Source: Streptomyces leeuwenhoekii
GTDB lineage: Bacteria > Actinomycetota > Actinomycetes > Streptomycetales > Streptomycetaceae
DNA: 64,000 nucleotides
Reading direction: 5' to 3'
Assembly (NCBI RefSeq): GCF_001013905.1
Contig: NZ_LN831790.1
Coordinates: 2,046,001 to 2,110,000, forward strand
Every line of letters begins with the position of its first letter. The stretch's first letter is position 1. Below the pieces are notes generated by a model. The model had not been told where the DNA came from, searched no databases, and saw only the letters and a list, made by a program, of their open reading frames with translations. The translations under genes and the position numbers were made by a program. This document shows, one piece after another, positions 56,477-64,000 of the stretch.

Positions 56477-57775
56477 CTAGGCGCGCCCGGCCGTCTTCTG
56501 GGTCTTGCGGGTGACCGAGTCGATGACCACGGTGGTGAGGAGCACACCCGCGGTGATCATGTACTTCACCGGCTCGGCGATGGACTCGAGCTGGAGGCCG
56601 TACTGGATCGAGACGATCACCAGGACACCCAGCAGGGCGTTCCAGGTGCGGCCCCGGCCGCCGAAGAGGCTGGTGCCGCCGATGACGGCCGCGGCGATCG
56701 CGTTCATCAGCAGGTCACCGGTACCGGCGCTCTGGTTGGCCGAGGCGATCTTCGAGGCCAGGAAGAGGCCACCGATGGCGGCGAAACCGCCGGAGATCGC
56801 GAAGACCGAGATCCGGATCGCGGTGACGTTGATGCCGGCGCGGCGGGACGCCTCCACGCTGCCGCCGAGCGCGAAGACCTTGCGCCCGTAGGAGGTGCGG
56901 CGCAGCAGGAAGTCCGTGCCGACAAGGAACACCAGGAAGATCACCGTGGCCAGCGGCAAGCCCTTGTACTGGTTGTACATGAACGCCGCGGCGAAGGAGA
57001 CCACGGCCAGCAGCACCGTGCGCAGGACGGTGTCGCTCAGCGGCCGGGACGGGACGCCCACCGCCTCGCGGCGGCGGTTGCCGAGGAAGGAGGTGAGGAA
57101 GAACACCGCCGTCACCAGGGCGGCCAGACCGTAGGCCGCGGCGATGTCGGAGAAGAAGTACGTGGTGAGCTGGCCGATGAAGCCGTCGCTGTCGAGGTTG
57201 ATGGTGCCGTTCTCGCCCAGCGTCTGGAGCATGAAGCCCAGCCAGAAGAGCAGACCGGCCAGGGTGACGGCGAAGGCCGGGGCGCCCAGCACGGCGAAGA
57301 AGAAGCCGTGCGCCGCGCCGATGGCGGCGCCCGCCGCGACGGCGGTGAGCACGGCCAGCCACTCCGGCCAGCCCTGGTTGACCGCCAGGACGGCGGCTAT
57401 GGCGCTGGCCGCGCCGCTGACCGAGCCGACCGAGAGGTCGATCTCGCCGAGCAGCAGCACGAAGACGATGCCGACGGAGATCATGCCCGTGCCGACCATC
57501 GTGACGGTGATGTCGTTGATGTTCTGCGCGGACAGGAACGCCGGGTTCAGGCTCTGGAAGACGATGCAGATGACGATCAGGCCGATGACGACCGGGATCG
57601 AACCGAGCTCGCCGGCCTTCATCTTGCGCTTGAACTCGCCGACGTAGCCGGCCAGGCCCTGCTCGCGGACGAGCAGGCGCGGGTCGACCGCGGTGACCGC
57701 GGCGGCCGCGGCCTCGGGGTTCTCCACGGCGGGCGCGTCCTGCTTCGCCGTCGAGGTCTTGTTGTCGGTGCTCAC
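56477..57775 (-). CDS. xylH: Sugar ABC transporter permease (xylose/ribose type)
   Basis: The 432-residue membrane permease of the RbsC/XylH family has an N-terminal 55-residue cytoplasmic tail (STDNKTSTAKQDAPAVENPE), about ten helices, and family landmarks LLGEIDLSVGSVSG, FVLTLAGL-like FAVTLAGLLFWLGFM and VFALGGSVEASRRAGINV with IGGTSLFGGRGR, the coupling region. GTG at 57775 overlaps the ATPase stop (GTGA), so the two are coupled. Xylose specificity is inferred from gene order next to a Rok7B7-type regulator. Confidence 0.93.
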   Translation of the reverse strand: MSTDNKTSTAKQDAPAVENPEAAAAAVTAVDPRLLVREQGLAGYVGEFKRKMKAGELGSIPVVIGLIVICIVFQSLNPAFLSAQNINDITVTMVGTGMISVGIVFVLLLGEIDLSVGSVSGAASAIAAVLAVNQGWPEWLAVLTAVAAGAAIGAAHGFFFAVLGAPAFAVTLAGLLFWLGFMLQTLGENGTINLDSDGFIGQLTTYFFSDIAAAYGLAALVTAVFFLTSFLGNRRREAVGVPSRPLSDTVLRTVLLAVVSFAAAFMYNQYKGLPLATVIFLVFLVGTDFLLRRTSYGRKVFALGGSVEASRRAGINVTAIRISVFAISGGFAAIGGLFLASKIASANQSAGTGDLLMNAIAAAVIGGTSLFGGRGRTWNALLGVLVIVSIQYGLQLESIAEPVKYMITAGVLLTTVVIDSVTRKTQKTAGRA

Positions 57776-58554
57776 TTCTCGACCTCCCCACTCGTGCGCG
57801 CCGCACGGCGGGTCACGGCGTTGTCGGTGGCGCCGGTGATGGCGGAGATGATCTCCTCCTGCGAGGTCGTCTTGACCTCGAAGACGCCGTTGTTGCGGCC
57901 GAGACGGAGCACGGCCACCTTGTCGGCGACCGCCTTCACGTCGGCCATGTTGTGGCTGATGAGGATGACCGCGTGGCCGCGCTCGCGCAGCCGCTCGACC
58001 AGGTCGAGCACCTGGGCGGTCTGCTCCACGCCGAGGGCGGCGGTGGGCTCGTCGAGGATGACCAGCTTGGGCTCGCCGAGCATGGAGCGGGCGATCGCCA
58101 CGGTCTGGCGCTGGCCGCCGGAGAGCGAGGCGATCGGGATGCGCACGCTCGGGATGCGGATGGAGAGCGTCTTCAGCAGCTCGCGGGCGCGGCGCTCCAT
58201 CTCGACCTCGTCGAGGACGCCGAACCTCTTCAGCTCGCGGCCGAGGAAGAGATTGCCGACGACGTCGATGTTGTCGCACAGCGCGAGGTCCTGGTAGACC
58301 GTCGCGATGCCCAGGTTCTGGGCGTCCTGCGGCTTGCCGATCGAGACGCGCTTGCCTTCCCATTCGATGGCGCCCTCATCGATGGGGTGCACGCCGGCGA
58401 TCGTCTTGACCAGCGTGGATTTTCCGGCACCGTTGTCGCCGACCAGGGCGACCACTTCACCGGCGTGGACCTCAAGCTCTACGTCGGTGAGCGCCTGGAC
58501 GGCACCGAACCGCTTGGAGACCCCGCGCAACGCCAGCACGGGCGTAGCGGACAC
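57772..58554 (-). CDS. xylG: Sugar ABC transporter ATPase, single nucleotide-binding domain
   Basis: The 260-residue ATPase has Walker A GDNGAGKST, Q-loop YQDLALCDN, signature LSGGQRQ, Walker B LVILDEPTAALG and the H-loop LISHNM. Most RbsA/XylG-type ATPases have two such domains (about 500 aa). This one has a single domain and would work as a homodimer. The start chosen is GTG at 58554 (VSATPVLALRG), 9 bases after GAAGGAG. The in-frame ATG at 58563 touches the ribosome site. The 246-bp gap upstream holds a small hairpin (58630-58649), which may reduce expression relative to the binding protein. Confidence 0.92.
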   Translation of the reverse strand: MSATPVLALRGVSKRFGAVQALTDVELEVHAGEVVALVGDNGAGKSTLVKTIAGVHPIDEGAIEWEGKRVSIGKPQDAQNLGIATVYQDLALCDNIDVVGNLFLGRELKRFGVLDEVEMERRARELLKTLSIRIPSVRIPIASLSGGQRQTVAIARSMLGEPKLVILDEPTAALGVEQTAQVLDLVERLRERGHAVILISHNMADVKAVADKVAVLRLGRNNGVFEVKTTSQEEIISAITGATDNAVTRRAARTSGEVEK

Positions 58555-58800
58555 GTGAACCATCTCCTTCGCCGCCTGACCCGGCGGAAGGGTTGTGCAT
58601 GAGAAGTCGGGGGGTGTTCCGTCCGGCGCCCCCGCACGAGCTTGCGGGGCTGTGTATGACGTGGGGCGCCGGCGGGGACGAGGGGCAGGGCGTCCCGTAC
58701 CGGACCGTGGGACGGGACCGGCGGGTCGTGGGACGCGCGGCTGCTCGCTCGCTTGCCGGGGTCGTCGCTCGGGCGGTGCCGGGCGCGACGCCGGGGGGGG

Positions 58801-59922
58801 TTACTTCAGGCCGAGCTTGTCGCAGGCGGCCTTGTACTTGCCGGTGCAGATCTCGTCGACCGTGTAGATGCCGTCCTTCAGGACGGTGTCCTTGATGTTG
58901 TCCTTGGTCAGCGAGACCACCGGGACCAGCACGGACGGGACGTCCTTGGCGCTGGCGCTGGAGACCTTCTCCTTGGCGATGGCGTCGAGGGACTCGCCCT
59001 TGGCGAGGGCGACGGCCATCTCGGCGGCGGCCTCGGCCTCGGGAGCGTACGGCTTGTAGACGCTCATGTACTGCTCACCGGCGACGATGCGCTGCACACC
59101 GGCGAGTTCGGCGTCCTGGCCGGTGACCGGGATGTCCGCGATGCCGGCGGCCTTCAGGGCGGTGATGATGCCGCCCGCCATGCCGTCGTTGGCGGAGTAG
59201 ACACCGACGATCTTGTCCTTGCCGAGCGCCGAGATCGCCGCCTCCATGTTGGCGTTGGCGTTGTCCGGCGACCACTCCTTGGTGTCGTACTCCTTGCCGA
59301 TCTTCACCTTGCCGTCGAGGACGGAGTGGGCACCGTCCTTGAACTGGCCGGCGTTCGGGTCGGTGGCGGAGCCGTTCATCATGACGATCTGGCCGTCCTT
59401 GGCCTTGTCGCCCAGCGCCTTGAGCAGGGCCTCGCCCTGGGTCTTGCCGACCGCCACGTTGTCGAACGAGGTGTAGGCGCTGATCGGGCCCTCGGCGAGG
59501 CGGTCGTAGGCGACGACCTTGATGCCGTTGTCGACGGCCTTCTGCACGGAGTTCTTGACGGCCTTGGCGTCCACCGCGTCCAGGATGAGCACGTCCACCT
59601 TGTTGGTGATCATCGTGTCGACCTGCTGGGCCTGGAGGCTGGCGTCCTGGCGGGCGTTGTTGTACTGGATCTCCGCCTTGTTGTTCGTCAGCTCCTTGAT
59701 CTTCTTCTCGATCAAGGGGCGGTCGAACTTCTCGTAACGCGCGGTCTTGTTCTCCGGAAGGAGAAGGCCGACCTTGATGGCGTCGCCCTTCTTGGTGCCC
59801 GCCGACGCCGAGGCGGAGTCCTTCTTGTCGCCGGACTCCTTCGCGCTGCCACAGGCGGCGAGCGAGACGGCCATCGCACCGGCGGCGACGGCAACGGCGG
59901 CACGACGCATACGCGTGTTCAC
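58801..59922 (-). CDS. xylF: Sugar-binding lipoprotein (xylose/ribose type)
   Basis: The 373-residue periplasmic-type binding protein has a lipoprotein signal peptide (RRAAVAVAAGAMAVSLAACG, lipobox LAAC) and a Peripla_BP_4 fold: IKVGLLLPENKTARYEKFDR, ILDAVDAKAVKNSVQKAVDN, VAYDRLAEGPISAYTSFDN, IVGVYSANDGMAGG and PVTGQDAELAGVQRIVAGEQ. GTG at 59922 has GGGAGG upstream. It is the first gene of the xylFGH operon, 120 bp after the ROK gene with a palindrome in between. Confidence 0.94.
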   Translation of the reverse strand: MNTRMRRAAVAVAAGAMAVSLAACGSAKESGDKKDSASASAGTKKGDAIKVGLLLPENKTARYEKFDRPLIEKKIKELTNNKAEIQYNNARQDASLQAQQVDTMITNKVDVLILDAVDAKAVKNSVQKAVDNGIKVVAYDRLAEGPISAYTSFDNVAVGKTQGEALLKALGDKAKDGQIVMMNGSATDPNAGQFKDGAHSVLDGKVKIGKEYDTKEWSPDNANANMEAAISALGKDKIVGVYSANDGMAGGIITALKAAGIADIPVTGQDAELAGVQRIVAGEQYMSVYKPYAPEAEAAAEMAVALAKGESLDAIAKEKVSSASAKDVPSVLVPVVSLTKDNIKDTVLKDGIYTVDEICTGKYKAACDKLGLK

Positions 59923-60020
59923 TTCAGAAACCTCCCTGACGAGGCCGCGTCGTTGCGGCCGAGGTGGCTGGAAGTCAACTCGGCCACACGTGCGACGTCA
60001 AGAAGTAAATCCTTAACGAG

Positions 60021-60038
60021 ATGGCAACGGTGCCATCC
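60021..60038 (-). promoter_or_regulatory. Palindromic operator upstream of xylF
   Basis: GATGGCA-4-TGCCATC is an 18-bp perfect inverted repeat in a slightly AT-rich stretch, 6 bp downstream of the ROK stop and about 100 bp before xylF. It is a good candidate for a sugar-responsive repressor site. Binding by the neighbouring ROK protein is inference. Confidence 0.55.
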
Positions 60039-60043
60039 GTTTT

Positions 60044-61255
60044 CTAAGTGAAGGCAGGGGTGGCGGCGGGCAGCGTTCCGGGTGCGCTTCCGTCCAAAAG
60101 GGTGGAATCGCCCATCTCGCTGAGGGCGAGGGCGAGCGCCCCCAGCACCTCGGCGCGACCGCCAAGTGCCCCGGGAAGGACGGAGAGTTGGCGCGCCGCG
60201 CTGGGGATGGCGTAGCGGCCGACGGACTCCCGGATGGGGCCGAGCACCAGCTCGCCGGCTTCGGCCAGATCGCCGCCCAGGACCACACGGCTGGGGTTGA
60301 GGAGATTGCAGAGGTTGGCGACGCCGCTGCCGACGTGGCGCCCGACGTCGGCGACCACCCGGCGGCAGCCCGGGTCGCCGTCCCGGGCCAGCCGGACCAC
60401 GCCCTCCATGGTCAGGTCGGTGCCGTGGCTGGGCTGGAGCAGCGGGAGCACATAGCGGGCGGCTGCGAAGGTCTCCAGGCAGCCCCGGTTCCCGCAGCGG
60501 CAGACGGGGCCCGCCTCGTCCAGGGTGATGTGCCCGATCTCTCCCGCGGTGCCGCCCGGGCCCCGGTAGATCTTGCCGTTGATCACCAGACCGGCGCCGA
60601 CACCGCTGGCGACCTTGATGTACGCCAGGTCCCGCACCCCCCGGCCGCTGCCCCAGACCAGCTCGCCGAGGGCGCCCAGGTTGGCGTCGTTGTCCACGTG
60701 CACCGGCACGCCCAGCCGTTCCCGCAGCTCCTCGGCGGGCCGGGTGCCGCCCCAGCCGGGCAGGATGGCGGTGGAGCCCAGCGTCCCGGACTCCACGTCG
60801 ATCGGGCCGGGCACGCCGAGCCCCACGCCGGCGACCTTGGAGCGGTCGACGCCGGTCGCCTCGATCAGCCGGTTGACGAGCTGTTCCGCCCGGTCGAAGC
60901 CCTGGGTGGAGGAGGCGTCCACGTCCAGCGGCTCGGACTCCTCGGCCAGCACCTGATGGGCGAGGTTCCCGACCGCGACGCGCAGATGCGTGTGCCCGAA
61001 GTCCACGCCGATGACGATGCCCGCGTCCCCGCTCAGCGAGACGCTCCGGGCCCGCCGGCCGCCGGCCGAGGTGGGCGTGACCTCGACCGTCCCGCCTTCC
61101 TTCAGCTCCCGGACGATGTTCGAGACCGTCGCCGCGGACAGGCCCGTCGTCCTCGCGATCTCCGCCTGCGTGAGCGATCCGGCCAGCCGCACGGCCCGGA
61201 CGACCCTCTCCAGGTTGGCTCGGTGCAGCGACGACTGCGACCCCGGAGTCTCCAC
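60044..61255 (-). CDS. rok7B7: ROK-family transcriptional regulator (Rok7B7-type)
   Basis: The 403-residue repressor has an N-terminal winged helix (VRAVRLAGSLTQAEIARTTG, then LSAATVSNIVRELKEGG) and a ROK sugar-kinase fold (IVIGVDFGHTHLRVAVGN, GVGLGVPGPID, GGTAGEIGH and the zinc motif CRCGNRGCLETFAA). The ATP and zinc motifs are intact. GTG at 61255 is chosen because GGGAGG lies 6 bases upstream. A TTG at 61306 opens a 17-residue extension without ribosome site. S. coelicolor Rok7B7 (SCO6008) sits in the same place between xylFGH and the ngc-like genes and controls the xylose operon. The identity here rests on that context. Confidence 0.88.
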   Translation of the reverse strand: METPGSQSSLHRANLERVVRAVRLAGSLTQAEIARTTGLSAATVSNIVRELKEGGTVEVTPTSAGGRRARSVSLSGDAGIVIGVDFGHTHLRVAVGNLAHQVLAEESEPLDVDASSTQGFDRAEQLVNRLIEATGVDRSKVAGVGLGVPGPIDVESGTLGSTAILPGWGGTRPAEELRERLGVPVHVDNDANLGALGELVWGSGRGVRDLAYIKVASGVGAGLVINGKIYRGPGGTAGEIGHITLDEAGPVCRCGNRGCLETFAAARYVLPLLQPSHGTDLTMEGVVRLARDGDPGCRRVVADVGRHVGSGVANLCNLLNPSRVVLGGDLAEAGELVLGPIRESVGRYAIPSAARQLSVLPGALGGRAEVLGALALALSEMGDSTLLDGSAPGTLPAATPAFT

Positions 61256-61380
61256 GACGACCTCCCGCGCACGGGACCGCTTCGATGAGGCCCCGTCTAT
61301 GTCCAACTAGTGAACTCTAAGCTGAGCCGTTCGGGTCGCCTCCCGTCAAGAGGTTGAACGGCATCCGGGTGCCCCGCGCG

Positions 61381-61423
61381 CACACGCGTATACCGCCCCC
61401 GGCCGGGCCGGGGGCGGCGTGTG
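61381..61423 (-). terminator. Terminator of the ngc-type operon
   Basis: A long imperfect hairpin: CACACG outer arms (61381-61386 with 61418-61423) and a 10-bp GC core (61393-61402 with 61408-61417). It lies about 90 bp after the permease stop and before the ROK promoter region, on the minus strand. Confidence 0.8.
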
Positions 61424-61514
61424 CGCGGACCTGGGAAGGCTCTCTCAGCGCGTCCGGACCGCTACCGGGCGCTACCCGGGCACGGCCGTCGCGGGTGCCT
61501 GAACCACCTGGAGA

Positions 61515-62441
61515 CTACTTCAGCGCGCCCGCCGTGAGCCCCTGGACCACCTGCCGCTGGAAGACGATGTAGGCGGCGAGCACCGGCAGCATCGCCATCA
61601 CCAGACCGGCGAAGAGGCCCGACCAGTCGCCCTTGTAACCCTGGCTGACCGCCAACTGGACCAGGCCCTGGGTGAGGACGCGCTTGTCCGGGTCGGTGTT
61701 GAGCACCGTCGGCAGCATGTACTGGTTCCACTGGCCCAGGAAGTTGAAGATGCCGACGCTGATCAGGCCCGGCTTGGCCATCGGCAGCATGATCTGGAAG
61801 AACGTCCGGGTGTGCGAGGCGCCGTCGACGAAGGCGGCCTCGGCCACCGAGGTCGGCAGCGTCCGGAAGAACGCGGTCAGGAAGAAGACCGTGAAGGGCA
61901 GCGAGTAGGCGATGTAGACCAGGATCAGCCCGTGGATGGTGTTCAGCAGTCCCATGTTGTTCACCACGTAGAACAGCGGGACCAGCGCCAGCATGATCGG
62001 GAAGCTCATGCCGCCGACGAACAGGTAGTAGATGAACCGGTTGCCCGGGAACTCGAAGCGGGCCAGCACGTAGGCGGCCATCGAGCCGAGCACCAGCGTG
62101 CCGAGGAGCGAACCCCCGACGACCAGGACCGTGTTGAGGAAGTAGTCGCTCATGTTGGCCTGGGTCCAGGCCCGCGACCAGTTGTCGAAGTGCAACGTGT
62201 CCGGCAGCGACCAGGGCGAGGAGAAGATGGACCGGTCGTCCTTGAAGGACGTCATCACCGCCCACACCAGCGGCAGGGCGACCATGATCGCCCAGATGAC
62301 CAGGATGCCGTGCGAGAAGACGTTGAGGACGGTGCCCTCTTTCTTCTCCCGCGCGGGCGGGCCGGCCGGGGCTGCGGAAGGGCCGGTGGCGGCCCCGGGC
62401 TCGCCGGCCGGTACGGGGGCGGGGGTCTGGGTCGTCTTCAT
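61515..62441 (-). CDS. ngcG: Carbohydrate ABC transporter permease (MalG-type)
   Basis: The 308-residue permease has a Pro/Ala-rich N-terminal tail (about 35 residues), six helices (VIWAIMVALPLVWAVMTSFK first) and the EAA coupling loop VAEAAFVDGASHTRTFFQIM-LP. It pairs with the MalF-type permease 4 bp upstream. By position (next to a Rok7B7-type regulator) it matches S. coelicolor SCO6007, part of the NgcEFG chitooligosaccharide importer. The substrate is inferred from synteny. No ATPase is encoded here, so the shared MsiK ATPase is expected to power it. Confidence 0.85.
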   Translation of the reverse strand: MKTTQTPAPVPAGEPGAATGPSAAPAGPPAREKKEGTVLNVFSHGILVIWAIMVALPLVWAVMTSFKDDRSIFSSPWSLPDTLHFDNWSRAWTQANMSDYFLNTVLVVGGSLLGTLVLGSMAAYVLARFEFPGNRFIYYLFVGGMSFPIMLALVPLFYVVNNMGLLNTIHGLILVYIAYSLPFTVFFLTAFFRTLPTSVAEAAFVDGASHTRTFFQIMLPMAKPGLISVGIFNFLGQWNQYMLPTVLNTDPDKRVLTQGLVQLAVSQGYKGDWSGLFAGLVMAMLPVLAAYIVFQRQVVQGLTAGALK

Positions 62442-62445
62442 CTGA

Positions 62446-63372
62446 TCAGTACTCCAGCCGCTCGCGCCGGCCCAGTCGCAGCACCACGGCGGAGAAGGCC
62501 AGGGTGACGACGAGCAGGGCGACGCCGATGGTCGTGGCGTAGGCGGCCTGACCGTCCCGGAACGCCTTCTGGTACACGTACAGGACCATGACGGTGGTCG
62601 AGTAGTCGGGGCCGCCGGGGCCGGTCGTCATGATCTGCACGACCGCGAACGACTCGGCGCCCAGGGCGAGGATGCCCATGTAGACCCAGCCGGACTGCAC
62701 GGTGTCCCACAGCAGCGGCAGGGTGACCCGGAAGAACGTGGTGACGCGGTCGGCCCCGTCCAGCAGCGCCGCCTCGTACAGCTCGGCCGGGATGGAGGCC
62801 ATGCCCGCCGAGAACAGGACGACGAAGAAGCCGGTCGTGGACCAGACCAGGACCGCCATCACGCACCACAGCGCGAGGTCGGGGTCGCCGAGCCACAGCG
62901 GCTGGAGTTCCCCGAGCCCGATCCCGCGCAGCAGGGAGTTGATCGCTCCGCTGTCCGGGTTGTACGCGAACGCGAACAGCAGGGCGACGATCGCGATCGA
63001 CAGCACCTGCGGGAAGAAATAGACGATCTTGTAGACGGAGGAGCCGCGCACGCCGGTGATCGCCGGCCCGCCCCGCCTGCGCCGCCCGCCCACGTTGATC
63101 ATGAAGGAGAAGAACAGGGCGAGGCCGATCGTCACCACCGGCAGCAGCAACGCGAACAGCAGGCTGTGCTGCAACGACTTCCAGAAGATGTCGTCGTCCA
63201 GCATCCGCTCGTAGTTGGCGAGGCCCACCATCTCGAACTCGGGGCTCAGTCCCGTCCAGTCCGTGAACGAGTAGTAGATGGACTGGATGAACGGCCAGAT
63301 GACGAAGAGCGCGTACAGCCCCAGGGGAACCGCCAGGAACCCCACGATGAACCGGTACTTGCCGTGCTGCAT
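62446..63372 (-). CDS. ngcF: Carbohydrate ABC transporter permease (MalF-type)
   Basis: The 308-residue permease starts MQHGKYRFIVGFLAVPLGLY, then shows PFIQSIYYSFTDWTGLSPEF, GLANYERMLDDDIFWKSLQH, an Arg-rich loop (GGRRRRGG) and the EAA loop ELYEAALLDGADRVTTFFRV. ATG at 63372 is preferred. An in-frame extension to 63429 has no homology. It is in an operon with the binding protein (85 bp upstream) and the MalG-type permease. Confidence 0.86.
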   Translation of the reverse strand: MQHGKYRFIVGFLAVPLGLYALFVIWPFIQSIYYSFTDWTGLSPEFEMVGLANYERMLDDDIFWKSLQHSLLFALLLPVVTIGLALFFSFMINVGGRRRRGGPAITGVRGSSVYKIVYFFPQVLSIAIVALLFAFAYNPDSGAINSLLRGIGLGELQPLWLGDPDLALWCVMAVLVWSTTGFFVVLFSAGMASIPAELYEAALLDGADRVTTFFRVTLPLLWDTVQSGWVYMGILALGAESFAVVQIMTTGPGGPDYSTTVMVLYVYQKAFRDGQAAYATTIGVALLVVTLAFSAVVLRLGRRERLEY

Positions 63373-63457
63373 TGCTACCGACCCCGTTTCGCGCGCGGGC
63401 ACCGCCGCCGGGGCCCGCCCGGCACGCACGCGCCGGACAGGCCCCGCTGACGGATCC

Positions 63458-64000
63458 TCACTGGTGCTTGTAGTGCTTGATCGAGTCGTCCTTGGCCGCC
63501 TCGTCGGCGAAGTTCTGGATCTTCTTGATGGCCTCGGCGGGGGTGAGGCGGCCGGCCATCATCTCGCCGAGCCCGGCGACGCCGATCTTCTCCTTCTGCA
63601 GCTGCACGTACCAGTCCTGCAGCCGCGGGTTCACCACGTTCTGGCCGGCCTTCTCCAGCGCCGCGACACCGGCCTTCAGGCCCGGGGTGAGGGCGATGCC
63701 GTCGGTGCCGCCGTTGTAGGCGGTCAGCGACTTGACCTTGCTGGTGAAGTTCCTGGAGGACGCCTCGCTGAGCATGATGCGCAGTTGCTCCATGCCGCCC
63801 GCGCCGTTGTTCGCCTTGGCCGGGACGACGAACGGCTCGCCGCCGGAGGCCCAGATGGTGCCGAAGGGCAGCTTGTCGGAGGAGTCGAGACCGGAGGGCG
63901 CGGAGACGGTCACCTCGAAGTCGTCCGGGATGACGTTGGCCGACTCGTTCTCCACCCAGGAGCCGTTGGGGAGGAACAGCGCCTTGCCCTGGGCCCAGGC
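63458..64000 (-). CDS. ngcE: Carbohydrate-binding protein of ABC transporter (C-terminal part, cut by window edge)
   Basis: The last 180 residues of an extracellular solute-binding protein are present and continue past the right edge (AWAQGKALFLPNGSWVENES precedes the first internal Met). The tail is typical of NgcE/CUT1 binding proteins: GEPFVVPAKANN, LRIMLSEASSRNFTSKVKSL, YVQLQKEKIGVAGL, GRLTPAEAIKKIQNFADEAA, ending YKHQ. It is the first gene of the operon with two permeases. The specificity for chitooligosaccharides or N-acetylglucosamine is inferred from position. Confidence 0.85.
   Translation of the reverse strand, partial: AWAQGKALFLPNGSWVENESANVIPDDFEVTVSAPSGLDSSDKLPFGTIWASGGEPFVVPAKANNGAGGMEQLRIMLSEASSRNFTSKVKSLTAYNGGTDGIALTPGLKAGVAALEKAGQNVVNPRLQDWYVQLQKEKIGVAGLGEMMAGRLTPAEAIKKIQNFADEAAKDDSIKHYKHQ

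Overview
The window is high-GC actinobacterial DNA and almost certainly a Streptomyces chromosome. It has GC-rich third codon positions, frequent GTG starts, overlapping start/stop codons, and a core-gene order (ngc-type sugar ABC genes, a Rok7B7-type regulator, xylFGH-type ABC genes, dxs, the fad thiolase/FadB pair, RNase D, a LuxR-type response regulator, DUF3000, hemE) that I recall from the SCO6005-SCO6031 segment of S. coelicolor. That synteny is from memory and was not checked.

Region 1 (1-21.5 kb) is most of a contractile injection system (CIS) locus on the minus strand. In transcription order it holds a secreted TolB-like beta-propeller protein, a DUF4255 cap protein, an AAA+ ATPase, the sheath, a first tube protein, a small CPHC protein, a 52-residue protein, a 1103-residue disordered protein carrying repeated VQR motifs, a second tube protein, a LysM hub protein, a VgrG-like spike, a PAAR tip, a gp25 wedge protein, a baseplate J protein and the first codons of a tail protein cut by the left edge. 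Most junctions overlap by 1-4 bases, so the genes are translationally coupled. A LuxR-type regulator lies upstream behind a terminator-like hairpin. Divergent from it is a single-pass membrane protein that I read as a CisA-type protein, proposed to link the cytoplasmic particle to the membrane. The tape measure and remaining baseplate genes should lie beyond the left edge.

Region 2 (21.5-34.2 kb) opens with a self-contained redox module: a CYP105-like P450, a 3Fe-4S ferredoxin, a ferredoxin reductase and a TetR regulator, with a palindrome in the P450 leader. It then runs through housekeeping genes: hemE, a DUF3000 gene, an atypical response regulator, RNase D and a fatty-acid beta-oxidation operon (thiolase plus FadB) with a promoter overlapped or followed by a perfect 18-bp palindrome.

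Region 3 (34.2-45.3 kb) looks like cell-surface work: an Asp2/esterase-like alpha/beta hydrolase with two Ig-like domains, a secreted endonuclease/exonuclease/phosphatase-family protein, a fused glycosyltransferase-2/CDP-glycerol glycerophosphotransferase (wall teichoic acid type), an LCP attachment enzyme, two paralogous beta-propeller-like proteins and a small NYN-domain protein.

Region 4 (45.3-50.9 kb) is a disturbed island. It contains a Nudix pseudogene (one nonsense codon, one single-base insertion), a shattered IS701-like transposase, a polymorphic toxin-like gene with a very long Ala-rich helical stalk and a compact C-terminal domain, and an adjacent candidate immunity gene.

Region 5 (50.9-64 kb) returns to conserved genes: a GT39-type membrane glycosyltransferase, an amino-acid permease, dxs, a xylose-type ABC importer (permease, single-domain ATPase, binding lipoprotein), a ROK repressor and an NgcEFG-type carbohydrate importer whose binding protein is cut by the right edge. 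Several strong hairpin terminators separate these units. I found no tRNA, rRNA or CRISPR array.
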